Shown: piece by piece, positions 45,463 to 52,744 of the stretch | How the letters are laid out: the number at the start of each line of letters is the position of its first letter | Position numbering within the stretch: the first letter of the stretch is position 1 | Source: Campylobacteraceae bacterium | GTDB lineage: Bacteria > Campylobacterota > Campylobacteria > Campylobacterales > Arcobacteraceae | NCBI GenBank assembly: GCA_013215945.1 | Contig: JABSOM010000002.1 | Location: forward strand, 1-64,000 | Length of the DNA stretch: 64,000 nucleotides | Direction of reading: 5' to 3' | Translations under genes and position numbers: made by a program | Notes under the pieces: generated by a model | What the model saw: the letters and a program-made list of their open reading frames with translations, nothing else | What the model was told of the DNA's origin: nothing | The model's database searches: none

Positions 45463-46380
45463 ATGATTGAGTTAAATAATTTTTATTTGAGAGATGGTGT
45501 AATTTTGGAAGATAATGAATATAAAATAATATTAGATTTTAAAAAAAATAGTGATGCAAAAAAAGTATTTGAATCAATGTTTGAGTTTATGGTGGGAATT
45601 GATAATTACAATAAAGCATTATTAGAGACTATAAGTGATGAGATTGTTGTTTCTTCTTTCTTGGTTGATATTGAGCATGGTTCAATTCTATCAACAGTAC
45701 GTGATGCAATCAAAAAATTACCAGATGATAAATTAAAGGCATATGTTACAAATCCAATGGCTGTTGTTGGAGACTTCCTTGTTTTGGGAAAGAAAAAGCT
45801 AATTGAAGCAGCCGAAAGAGAAGACTTAACCCAAAAACAAAAAGAAGATAAATTATATACTGATATTAATGAGATAATTAAAAAAAGTGAGTTGGCTAAT
45901 TACGGATTCAAAGTTAAAAAAGATAAACTATTAAAAGGGGCTAATGATGTATATAATGCGGTTAGAAGCTCTGAAAATACGTTTAAAGTAAAATTCGATA
46001 ACGAAACACATACACTCTCAGGTAAGTTCAAATATGACTATGAAGAAACTTTTAAAGAAAATACAAAGATAAATATTTTCAGAGCAAGCTTAATTATAAA
46101 AAAACCAACATTATTTGGTAATGCTAAGTGGGAATTAATTTTAGATAGGAGTCTCGATGTTGAAATTCTTGATAATAATTGGATCGAAAGTTTAAGAAAT
46201 AGAGAATCTCCAATTTATGCAGGTGATATGCTCGATTGTGAATTTAAGTCCGTAATTATTTTCAACAATGATTTAGAGGTAATTGATAGAAAGTATTACG
46301 TATTAAAGGTATATGGAATTATCGCTCCACCAGAAGAAAAAAATACAGATTCTGGAGGTTTTTTTAATCTCGATGAATAA
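45463..46380 (+). CDS. Unrecognised phage gene under probable repressor control
   Basis: A 305-residue soluble protein; I recognise no family. Residues 1-130 are mixed alpha/beta with VDIEHGSILSTVRDAIKKL; residues 190-300 are beta-rich. AAGGAGTAGGG precedes the ATG. The promoter carries two copies of the motif found at the repressor-cro gap, so it is probably repressed in the lysogen. It lies beside the immunity genes on the opposite side from cro. Candidate roles are lytic takeover, antirepression or host defence inhibition, all unproven. Confidence 0.65.
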   Translation: MIELNNFYLRDGVILEDNEYKIILDFKKNSDAKKVFESMFEFMVGIDNYNKALLETISDEIVVSSFLVDIEHGSILSTVRDAIKKLPDDKLKAYVTNPMAVVGDFLVLGKKKLIEAAEREDLTQKQKEDKLYTDINEIIKKSELANYGFKVKKDKLLKGANDVYNAVRSSENTFKVKFDNETHTLSGKFKYDYEETFKENTKINIFRASLIIKKPTLFGNAKWELILDRSLDVEILDNNWIESLRNRESPIYAGDMLDCEFKSVIIFNNDLEVIDRKYYVLKVYGIIAPPEEKNTDSGGFFNLDE

Positions 46381-46388
46381 ATGCTTTA

Positions 46389-46532
46389 TTAATACTCGTT
46401 CAACATATCCGAAGCTCTATCAATAGCTTCCTTGTGTGTCTTAATCTTACTTACTGCACCATCATCTTTATATGAAAACATTACAATTGTTATCAATGCT
46501 AAAATTATATAGATGATGTAAATAGGTTTCAT
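46389..46532 (-). CDS. Small membrane protein after the repressor gene (47 aa)
   Basis: A 47-residue frame with one membrane helix (KPIYIIYIILALITIVMFSY) and a charged tail. It begins 6 bp after the repressor stop, on the same strand, with only a weak ribosome site, so it would rely on coupling. If real it is expressed in the lysogen. The unit ends with TAA at 46389. Confidence 0.42.
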   Translation of the reverse strand: MKPIYIIYIILALITIVMFSYKDDGAVSKIKTHKEAIDRASDMLNEY

Positions 46533-46538
46533 TATTTA

Positions 46539-47276
46539 CTAAATCCAATCAAAATGTGCAACAACTCTTCCAATTATTTCAAAGTTGTGCTTATCTTCTT
46601 CTAATATTTCAATAGGTGGGTGTTCCTCTTTATTATCACTATGAAGAACGATCTCTCCTGTTTTGGGATTACTAACTATACGTTTAATAAATACTTCATC
46701 ATAATACTTTAAAGTGTAGACAGCTCCACTTTTAACAATCTGACTTTCATTTTCAAATGGATTAATAAATATAATTTCTTTTTCTTTTATAGTAGGGTGC
46801 ATTGAATTTCCTATTACATTTATCATATGAAGATTGTCAAATTTTATATCTCCTAAATATTTTTTTAGGAAACTTTTATCAAAGCTTATTGGTTTAGCAT
46901 TTGATTCAAAATTAGTTACTCCATTTCCTGCACAAGCGTACATATCTTCAAAATAAGGAAGGGTAATTATGTTCTCATTGTTTTCGATAGTCATAAGATT
47001 TAAATATTTACTCGCATTTTTAGTAATTTCAAGTTTTGCTATTTTTTCATTTTGTGCATCAGAATCTTCAAATAAATCAGTAATATTACACTCTAAACAA
47101 TCTGCAATTATAGGAAGTTCATTTGTCTTTGGAATACTATTTCCTTGCCTCCATTTTTTAATTGCATCTTCTTTCTTATCAATTCCACTTGAAAGCAAAC
47201 AGCTTAAAAATTCTTTATTTGTTTTAAATCTTTTCTCTGCATATTTATCTAGTTTTTTACTGCTAAAGATACTCAA
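46539..47276 (-). CDS. CI/LexA-type phage repressor with S24 self-cleavage domain
   Basis: A 245-residue repressor. Residues about 5-70 are the helix-turn-helix domain. The C-terminal half is an S24 peptidase: the cleavage bond is probably Ala116-Gly117 (YACAGNG), the nucleophile Ser158 (GNSMHPT) and the general base the lysine in FIKRIV. Such repressors cleave themselves when RecA is activated, so the prophage should be SOS-inducible. It is divergent from the cro-like gene across two operator motifs. Confidence 0.93.
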   Translation of the reverse strand: MSIFSSKKLDKYAEKRFKTNKEFLSCLLSSGIDKKEDAIKKWRQGNSIPKTNELPIIADCLECNITDLFEDSDAQNEKIAKLEITKNASKYLNLMTIENNENIITLPYFEDMYACAGNGVTNFESNAKPISFDKSFLKKYLGDIKFDNLHMINVIGNSMHPTIKEKEIIFINPFENESQIVKSGAVYTLKYYDEVFIKRIVSNPKTGEIVLHSDNKEEHPPIEILEEDKHNFEIIGRVVAHFDWI

Positions 47277-47318
47277 AATATTCCTTTTTATTAATAATGA
47301 TATATTACTATTTAAAAA

Positions 47319-47368
47319 GATAATAAAATTCCCATTATTAAGTTTAATTTTAGGGGAATAATATTATC
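47319..47368. promoter_or_regulatory. Divergent operator pair of the phage switch
   Basis: GATAAT-N3-ATTCCC lies at 47319-47333 and, on the opposite strand, at 47354-47368, centres 35 bp apart, in the gap between repressor and cro-like genes. Each is an imperfect dyad. Placement and repetition are those of repressor operators. Confidence 0.78.
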
Positions 47369-47375
47369 ATTATGA

Positions 47376-47642
47376 ATGAAAACAAAAAATTACTTAGAAA
47401 AACTAAGAAAAATTGACACTAAAGTTCTTGCTGAAACTATGAATATTAATTCATGTATGGCAAGAAAGTATAAACGTGAACCTTGGAAATATGATCCTCC
47501 TACTACAAAAGCTATTGCAGTATCAGTGAATCACAATATTCCAGTGTTATTTTGGAAAGATATTAAATCATTCATTACAAATCATACGGAAAGTGTAACA
47601 AAAAACAATGAAGTACTTGAAGTACAAAAAAATAAAAATTAG
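47376..47642 (+). CDS. Cro-like DNA-binding protein
   Basis: An 88-residue protein directly downstream of the operator pair and divergent from the repressor. Residues 12-45 (DTKVLAETMNINSCMARKYK) form a short helix-turn-helix-like stretch, and the rest is helical. The position identifies it as the Cro-like early regulator; the sequence alone is weaker evidence. A second ATG four bases upstream is out of frame. Confidence 0.7.
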   Translation: MKTKNYLEKLRKIDTKVLAETMNINSCMARKYKREPWKYDPPTTKAIAVSVNHNIPVLFWKDIKSFITNHTESVTKNNEVLEVQKNKN

Positions 47643-47651
47643 GATAAGAAA

Positions 47652-48164
47652 ATGGAAAAATACAGATTTGGAAACAACAAAAGAGCTAAGGACCATGGTC
47701 TTTTAATTTCTATTAAAAAAAGTATCAAAGCTGATTGCAAGAGAAATACTATTGAAAATGAAGAGTTTGCAAATGAAATCGGTACAACAAGTGGAGTGCT
47801 TTCAAATAAATTAAAAATGTCGAATCAGATAAATGCTATCTCTATTGAAGAATTTATTCATATTATGGAAATTACAGGAGATTATAGTCCCTTGAAATAT
47901 TTGGCAAGTATGTTTGATTTTGTAATTACATCAACTGAACCTCAATCACCAGGTGATGTTAGTAATTTAGGTGAATTGGCAGATAGTATGCAAATAGAAT
48001 CAAATGAAAGTTTTTCAGAAATTAAAAGAGCTATTAAAGATGGACAGATTACAGAAGAAGAAAAAACCAATATGTTAAAAGAAGTAGATGATTCAATCGA
48101 AGCTGCACTGCAAACAAAAAATGCAATTAGTTTAATCAAATCAGTAGAAATAACTAAGGATTAA
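47652..48164 (+). CDS. Phage CII-type regulatory protein
   Basis: A 170-residue protein that resembles the CII/CP76 regulatory family: EFANEIGTTSGVLSNKLKMS followed by ISIEEFIHIMEITGDYSPLKYLA. It begins 9 bp after the cro-like gene, behind AGGATAAG, and probably activates lysogeny genes. The C-terminal 60 residues form a helical tail. Confidence 0.75.
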   Translation: MEKYRFGNNKRAKDHGLLISIKKSIKADCKRNTIENEEFANEIGTTSGVLSNKLKMSNQINAISIEEFIHIMEITGDYSPLKYLASMFDFVITSTEPQSPGDVSNLGELADSMQIESNESFSEIKRAIKDGQITEEEKTNMLKEVDDSIEAALQTKNAISLIKSVEITKD

Positions 48165-48166
48165 TT

Positions 48167-48283
48167 ATGAAGCAAATTATCAGTACAGAAATACATGATT
48201 TTATAAATATTAAAGATAGTGAAAAAAAGATTGTTGTTAGAAAACTTGATATTTCTAAAGCTAAAGAAATAGTAATTTCATAG
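48167..48283 (+). CDS. Small phage protein (38 aa)
   Basis: A 38-residue frame starting two bases after the previous stop, with AAGGA seven bases before ATG. The product is MKQIISTEIHDFINIKDSEK followed by a basic beta-like segment. No family recognised; coupled position supports expression. Confidence 0.5.
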   Translation: MKQIISTEIHDFINIKDSEKKIVVRKLDISKAKEIVIS

Positions 48284-48336
48284 AGTTCTAGTTTTAGGGT
48301 TCTATTGTGATTATTTAAAAATTAAAAAGGAAAGAA

Positions 48337-48609
48337 ATGAAAAATATTACGTTTGCAAAGGCTTCTTTATTGAAAGCAGAGATTGTTGCTATTAAAAGAA
48401 AGTTGAGTGAGATTACAAAGTTTGGTGCATTTACTACTAATCATAAGAATCATAAAATAGTAATCCGTTCACATTCAAAAGAAACTGGTATTGAATTAGA
48501 GATTCAAGGTGTATTAACTTCAAAAGATACAGTTGAAGTATCTCAAGTAATCGAAAAACGATTAGTAAAAAGATTGAAAAAATTAAATAAAAAATTCAAA
48601 AAGCTATAG
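48337..48609 (+). CDS. Hypothetical early protein (90 aa)
   Basis: A 90-residue highly basic protein with a helical C-terminal tail rich in Lys, Arg and Leu (KRLVKRLKKLNKKFKKL). The charge suggests nucleic-acid binding. AAAAGGAAAGAA precedes the ATG. No family recognised. Confidence 0.62.
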   Translation: MKNITFAKASLLKAEIVAIKRKLSEITKFGAFTTNHKNHKIVIRSHSKETGIELEIQGVLTSKDTVEVSQVIEKRLVKRLKKLNKKFKKL

Positions 48610-48701
48610 AGGTATGTTACCGACATCAATGTCGGAGACATATTAATTCCATAGAGTAGTACATGTGAAAATTACTATTCTTAGAGTTAATTGTAGATAA
48701 A

Positions 48702-48733
48702 CAAGAGTTTGACTGTTCAAAATAAAACTCTTG
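48702..48733 (+). terminator. Stem-loop, possible terminator of the early regulator transcript
   Basis: CAAGAGTTT and its exact complement AAACTCTTG enclose a 14-nt loop and are followed by CTTTGTTT. It lies in the 360-bp non-coding stretch before the replication leader. An attenuator is also possible. Between it and the stem-loop below is a second small hairpin (48742-48756). Confidence 0.5.
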
Positions 48734-48790
48734 CTTTGTTTGCACTCGCGCTGTGCCCGATTAGTATATCTAAAAAGGCTAAACAAGTGT

Positions 48791-48867
48791 CTTTAATAAA
48801 CCAACTTACACTTTAATCCTCCCAAGATTAATGTTGGTTTGTTTATTAAGGCTTTATGTCTTGGGAG
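48791..48867 (+). promoter_or_regulatory. Structured leader RNA with predicted pseudoknot over a ribosome site
   Basis: The outer stem pairs 48791-48805 with 48833-48851, the right arm having four extra bases. An inner stem pairs TTAATC (48813-48818) with GATTAA (48826-48831), with loop CTCCCAA. The loop and next base, CTCCCAAG (48819-48826), are an exact 8-base complement of CTTGGGAG (48860-48867), which holds the ribosome site of the leader frame starting at 48875. Formation of this pseudoknot would hide that site. No U-tract follows, so a terminator is unlikely. Found by eye; no folding program was used. Confidence 0.7.
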
Positions 48868-48874
48868 ATATAAC

Positions 48875-48967
48875 ATGCAATGTAAAACAACTAAAAAGAA
48901 CACCACTACAAGAATAGTATTAATTGGTTATATAAATGGCTTTGAATTAGTAAAGATAAAGAGATAG
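48875..48967 (+). CDS. Leader peptide upstream of the replication gene (30 aa)
   Basis: A 30-codon frame with GGGAG seven bases before ATG: MQCKTTKKNTTTRIVLIGYI and ten further residues. Its TAG ends two bases before the ATG of the replication gene at 48970, which itself has only a weak ribosome site, so reading of the leader should drive the next gene. This matches the role of leader peptides in IncB/IncI-type plasmid replication control. Its own product may have no function. Confidence 0.6.
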   Translation: MQCKTTKKNTTTRIVLIGYINGFELVKIKR

Positions 48968-48969
48968 TT

Positions 48970-49713
48970 ATGAGTATCTCAATGATGACTAAAGTCTTTA
49001 AAGATTGTTCTTTGGAACCCAATAAGAAGCTTGTAATGCTTTCATTATCAGATAATGCTAATGATGAAGGATTTTGTTATCCATCATTAAATAATATTGT
49101 CTTGAAAACTTCTTTATCAAGAACTACTGTAATTAAACATTTAAAAGAATTAGAAATTAATCAAACCCTTCTATCTAAAAAAAGAAGCAGTTCAAAAGGT
49201 GGAAGAAATTCTACAATGTATATTATTTATCCATTAGAAAATATACCAAAATTAGACGAAGATATTTTAAAAAGATTTAATATTAAAATTAGCCAAGGTC
49301 AAAGGGTTGTACTACCCACCCAAAGTCAAGCAGCTGTACCACAAATGGGTACCCAAGGTCAAAGGGTTGTACCTAAACCATCACTTACTATATTTAACCA
49401 TCACTTATATAAAGAATTAGACAGTACTGAAAAAGAATTATATTTAGAATATTGTGCATTAAGAAAAAGCATGAAATTACAAACAACATATAAAATTCAT
49501 GAGAGATTACTAAATAAATATTTTGAATATGGAAGAGATAAAAATATTCTTAAAAATGCTATTAGTAGTAATTGGAAAGATTTATATAAACCTACAATAA
49601 ATTTTAAAAATTCTACTTTCACAGGTAATGCAACAATAGCAAAAGCAAATGAAATGTTCTCACAAATCAGACAAGAAGATGACACTATTTTTCAAGGAGA
49701 AATTCATGAGTAG
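48970..49713 (+). CDS. Phage replication protein with N-terminal helix-turn-helix
   Basis: A 247-residue protein. Residues about 15-75 form a winged helix-turn-helix of the kind at the start of phage and plasmid replication proteins (SLSDNANDEGFCYPSLNNIV, SRTTVIKHLKEL). The middle is a linker with two QGQRVV phrases; the end is helical. It is translated behind the leader peptide, and its stop overlaps the next ATG by 8 bp. It probably marks the origin or recruits host helicase; no helicase motifs are present in the window's early genes. Confidence 0.72.
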   Translation: MSISMMTKVFKDCSLEPNKKLVMLSLSDNANDEGFCYPSLNNIVLKTSLSRTTVIKHLKELEINQTLLSKKRSSSKGGRNSTMYIIYPLENIPKLDEDILKRFNIKISQGQRVVLPTQSQAAVPQMGTQGQRVVPKPSLTIFNHHLYKELDSTEKELYLEYCALRKSMKLQTTYKIHERLLNKYFEYGRDKNILKNAISSNWKDLYKPTINFKNSTFTGNATIAKANEMFSQIRQEDDTIFQGEIHE

Positions 49714-50305
49714 TAATCAAAAATTAGAAGCTGCGAATGAAATATTAAATTATGTGATTGAAAAGTTAAACATTAAAAGTGAATCTTATTTAGTTCTTAT
49801 GGATATTCAGCAGGACCTTTCTTCTATCCAAAATTTAAATGAATTTAGAATATATATCAAAGAAAATCAAAGAAATTCAGAATTTAATTATCTAACAGGT
49901 GTACAAAAGTTTGATGCAATGTTTATGAAGTTTAAAGAAGTTGAGAAAGATGCAAAAGAAGATTCAATGACTAAAAAATGTAAAAGCATAATCAAAGAGT
50001 TAGGTCATTGTTCACGTGCAATTGATGCAGCAATATCAGAGATTGTAGAAACAACAAAATTTCTTGCAAATGTTAAATATGAACAACTAAAGAGAAATGA
50101 TGAATGTGCCTTTACTCAGCAAGATCAAAAACTTTTAAATGAAGTAGGGAGTTTAGAATATTGTTTAGCTCACTTTCAAGATGATAATTTTCTAAATAAA
50201 CTTTTTAATGCTTATACACGATTAAATAAAGCCTTTTTAATCCAACAAAAAGATAGTTTCATACCTTTAGCAGATTTAAAGAAGAAAGCATTAACACATG
50301 ACTAG
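49706..50305 (+). CDS. Hypothetical early phage protein (199 aa)
   Basis: A 199-residue soluble helical protein (MSSNQKLEAANEILNYVIEK at the start). I chose ATG 49706, preceded by AAGGAG, over the upstream frame, because the upstream part lies inside the replication gene in another frame. It overlaps its neighbours on both sides, so it is part of the replication operon. No family recognised. Confidence 0.62.
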   Translation: MSSNQKLEAANEILNYVIEKLNIKSESYLVLMDIQQDLSSIQNLNEFRIYIKENQRNSEFNYLTGVQKFDAMFMKFKEVEKDAKEDSMTKKCKSIIKELGHCSRAIDAAISEIVETTKFLANVKYEQLKRNDECAFTQQDQKLLNEVGSLEYCLAHFQDDNFLNKLFNAYTRLNKAFLIQQKDSFIPLADLKKKALTHD

Positions 50306-50528
50306 GTTTAAAATTGTAGATATTGGATATTTAAGTTATGACAGAATTGAAAATATTATGAAGATAGTGAATAATAAAAAGCAATTATTATATAAAGAAA
50401 AAGTACCTGAATCATTTTTTAACAAATCAGTTAATAAGTTTTATGAAGAGAAGGATAAGTGTAAAAATGAAAAAGCACATAATGAAGTTTCTCAAGAAAG
50501 TTCAGAAACAAGGAAAAAATATGATTGA
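50298..50528 (+). CDS. Hypothetical early phage protein (76 aa)
   Basis: A 76-residue basic protein, beginning MTRFKIVDIGYLSYDRI. It overlaps the genes before and after it by 8 bp each. The C-terminus is highly charged. No family recognised. Confidence 0.55.
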   Translation: MTRFKIVDIGYLSYDRIENIMKIVNNKKQLLYKEKVPESFFNKSVNKFYEEKDKCKNEKAHNEVSQESSETRKKYD

Positions 50529-50736
50529 ATCTATGATTAAAAAAAGAATTGAATTACTGTTAAACAGAATAGAAGAATTAGCCAATTTAGCTGCAACAGA
50601 GGAAGTTCAATTTAGTGCATCTGTAAAAGTAAAAGATATTGTAAATAAATTTGAACTTAGCGAAGATGTTCTTGCAGAATATAGATCTATTATTTATAAA
50701 ATAAGATTTTACGAAATGTTGGCTCCAAGTTTATGA
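50521..50736 (+). CDS. Hypothetical early phage protein (71 aa)
   Basis: A 71-residue helical protein (MIESMIKKRIELLLNRIEEL). I place the start at ATG 50521, behind AAGGAA, rather than the longer in-frame version from 50443 that lies wholly in the previous gene's frame. It overlaps the recombinase gene by 4 bp (ATGA). Confidence 0.55.
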   Translation: MIESMIKKRIELLLNRIEELANLAATEEVQFSASVKVKDIVNKFELSEDVLAEYRSIIYKIRFYEMLAPSL

Positions 50737-51842
50737 GTGTAACACCTTTTATAAACTCTTTAAAGTTTGGATGTAAAATTCAAACATATTTATTGAAGAA
50801 TGGAGATAAAACATATTATATTTTTTATAAAGATGAAGAGGGTAAAAGGGTTCGTACTAAAATTGGAAGAGCTAGTGAAGGAATTAATGAGAATACTTGT
50901 ATCCAAAAATACAATTCAACAGTAATGAATATTAGACATGGAGAAGATTTATCAATAAAAAAATCTATTAAACTTTTAAAGTTTGATACTTTGGCAATGA
51001 AGTATTTCTGCGATAAAGAACTACATAATAAATCAAATGAATCATCAAAATTAATATATATAAAACATATCAAACCTTTCATTGGGCCACATTCAATTAA
51101 CAAATTAAGTGATAGTTCATTACTTGATTTACAGAAGATTTATCATAAATATGGGTATTCAGCTGCTTCAAGTAATCGAACAATTACCCTGGTAAAAACA
51201 ATATTAAATCATGCTATAAAAAGCAATATGATTACTACTCATAACTGTAAAAACGTGCCACTTATTAAATGTAATAATGCAAGAGATAGAATCCTTAGTA
51301 AATCAGAAGTACATAATTTATATGATCTATTAAAAGATGAAAAAATAGGAACACTAATGTTCGCTTACTTGTCTTTATCTACTGGTGCAAGGGCTGAATC
51401 AATACTTAGTATACAAATGAAGCACATTAACTTTGATAACAAAACTATTCTTTTATATGATTTTAAACGAGAGATTAATTACATGGGGATACTTAGTAAT
51501 GATGTTCTTTATCTGCTTAACATACACTTCTCTGCATCAAAAGCAAACATATATTTGACATCAAATAAAAAGAAAAAACTCTCATATAGTGCTATGTATG
51601 TACGATTTAAAAAGATATTAAAACCATTTAATGAAGGGATATTAAAAAGAGATAGAAAAAACAAAGCAGTAATGCATACGTTTAGACATACCTTTGGAAG
51701 TCACTTAACTATGGAGGGTGAAAACTCTATTGTAGTACAGGGATTAATGAATCATGCAGATGAAAAGATGACCAAAAGATACACTCATTTACATGAAAAT
51801 ACTGGTGCAAAAAAAGTTAACTCAATGTACCAAAAAGGTTAA
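50733..51842 (+). CDS. Second phage tyrosine recombinase
   Basis: A 369-residue integrase-type enzyme. Residues about 85-165 form the core-binding domain; the catalytic domain has the first Arg in STGARAESIL, HTFRHTFGSHL (His-x-x-Arg), a His in LMNHADEKM and the nucleophile Tyr in KRYTHLH. It lacks the DUF4102 domain of the tRNA-side integrase and belongs to another subfamily. It ends the replication operon, 4 bp overlap upstream. Possible roles: integration/excision at another site, dimer resolution, or a remnant of a second element. Confidence 0.9.
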   Translation: MSVTPFINSLKFGCKIQTYLLKNGDKTYYIFYKDEEGKRVRTKIGRASEGINENTCIQKYNSTVMNIRHGEDLSIKKSIKLLKFDTLAMKYFCDKELHNKSNESSKLIYIKHIKPFIGPHSINKLSDSSLLDLQKIYHKYGYSAASSNRTITLVKTILNHAIKSNMITTHNCKNVPLIKCNNARDRILSKSEVHNLYDLLKDEKIGTLMFAYLSLSTGARAESILSIQMKHINFDNKTILLYDFKREINYMGILSNDVLYLLNIHFSASKANIYLTSNKKKKLSYSAMYVRFKKILKPFNEGILKRDRKNKAVMHTFRHTFGSHLTMEGENSIVVQGLMNHADEKMTKRYTHLHENTGAKKVNSMYQKG

Positions 51843-51852
51843 TAAAAATAAT

Positions 51853-51870
51853 GGGTACAAATAGGGTACA
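51853..51870. promoter_or_regulatory. Paired GGGTACA motifs after the second recombinase gene
   Basis: GGGTACA at 51853 and 51864, 11 bp apart, starting 10 bp after the recombinase stop. The tRNA-side integrase has the same heptamer at 37690 and 37702. Sites of this kind next to both recombinases suggest arm-type binding sites. Confidence 0.42.
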
Positions 51871-51898
51871 AAAAGCAATAAAAAAAGCGAGTAGATTT

Positions 51899-51997
51899 AT
51901 GGCAATAACACACGTAGTAATCGAAGTAGTAAGTATATATCTAAGAACTACTTTTCCATATAAGTCTATAGTATCTTTTAAAAAGGGAGTAAATTAG
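51899..51997 (+). CDS. Possible small protein before the tail gene (32 aa)
   Basis: A frame of 32 residues (MAITHVVIEVVSIYLRTTFP and on), whose TAG directly precedes the ATG of the tail gene at 51998. The ribosome site is poor (GCGAGTAG). It might be a short coupled gene or chance. Confidence 0.3.
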   Translation: MAITHVVIEVVSIYLRTTFPYKSIVSFKKGVN

Positions 51998-52522
51998 ATG
52001 TTTGTTGATGTTAAATTAGAAGGATTAGACAAATTAACTTATGCATTAAATCCAAAGGTTTACAATCAATCTTTGAGTAGAACTATCAATGAAATTGGTA
52101 GAAAAATGACTACGAAAATGAGCCAAGATGTAAGAGCTAATTATAATATTAAAGCAAAAAGCTTAAGAAAGTTTATCAAGGTTAGTCGTTCCTCCCAAGG
52201 AAGATTGATTTTTAATATTGTGATTAGTTCTAAACAAAGAAATGTTTCTAACTTTGGAGCTAAAGTCCTAAAGAAACGAGGGCAGGTGAGTATTAGAATT
52301 AAGAAACAAGGAGGAAGAAAAGTATTGAAGCGTGCTTTTAAAGCTAAAAATAGTCCTGCTATTTTACAAAGAGTAGATGGCTCACAAGAAATAAGAGCAG
52401 TACAAACCTTGTCTGTTCCTCAAATGTTTAATGCTAAAACTTTAAAGAAAGCAGAGGAAATAAAAGACAGAGAATTTGGTAAAAGATTTAGAAAGAACTT
52501 GGAGTTTTATATAAGTAAATAA
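51998..52522 (+). CDS. Phage minor tail protein, GpZ-like
   Basis: A 174-residue basic protein resembling lambda minor tail protein Z: an opening LEGLDKLTYALNPKVYNQSL, a charged middle and a late FKAKNSPAILQRVDG stretch. GpZ helps tail completion and joining. It lies at the head of the late region, before the packaging region and terminase, and not with the other tail genes, which is unusual in the lambda order but seen in some prophages of this type. Confidence 0.72.
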   Translation: MFVDVKLEGLDKLTYALNPKVYNQSLSRTINEIGRKMTTKMSQDVRANYNIKAKSLRKFIKVSRSSQGRLIFNIVISSKQRNVSNFGAKVLKKRGQVSIRIKKQGGRKVLKRAFKAKNSPAILQRVDGSQEIRAVQTLSVPQMFNAKTLKKAEEIKDREFGKRFRKNLEFYISK

Positions 52523-52744
52523 GTGCTTATATGACACAGAAAAAAAAGGTACTCCGGAGGGTTTCAAAGTATAAGGGAAACTTGCGACGCAAGAGTTGGA
52601 TAATTTTGGGATTTTTCAACTTGGTTAACTTTCAACTTGGGTAAATCATAGAAAAAAGTATCTCTAAGTATTATGGCTAGGGCCATGTAGAGAAATTAAC
52701 CCAACTTGGTTAAGTTGGTTAATTATTGAAATATAAGGTTAAGA
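52523..52744. promoter_or_regulatory. Candidate packaging site (cos/pac) upstream of the terminase genes
   Basis: A 222-bp non-coding stretch. CAACTTGGKTAA occurs at 52617-52628, 52633-52644 and 52702-52713, the last within a longer inverted repeat. To their left are a TCCGGA palindrome and CTTGC-GAC-GCAAG. Repeats beside a small-terminase gene fit binding sites of that subunit, as in lambda cosB. Confidence 0.5.

Noticed and set aside
44424-46380. A known anti-phage defence system in the prophage
   Set aside because: None of the products shows a motif of a defence family I can name; position alone is not enough for a call.
48791-48851. Intrinsic terminator before the replication gene
   Set aside because: No U-tract follows, and the loop complements a ribosome site downstream. 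A control element fits better. The nearby hairpin at 48702-48733 is the better terminator candidate.
50443-50520. Longer version of the 71-residue early protein from 50443
   Set aside because: The upstream part lies inside the previous gene in another frame, and the only good ribosome site (AAGGAA) precedes ATG 50521.
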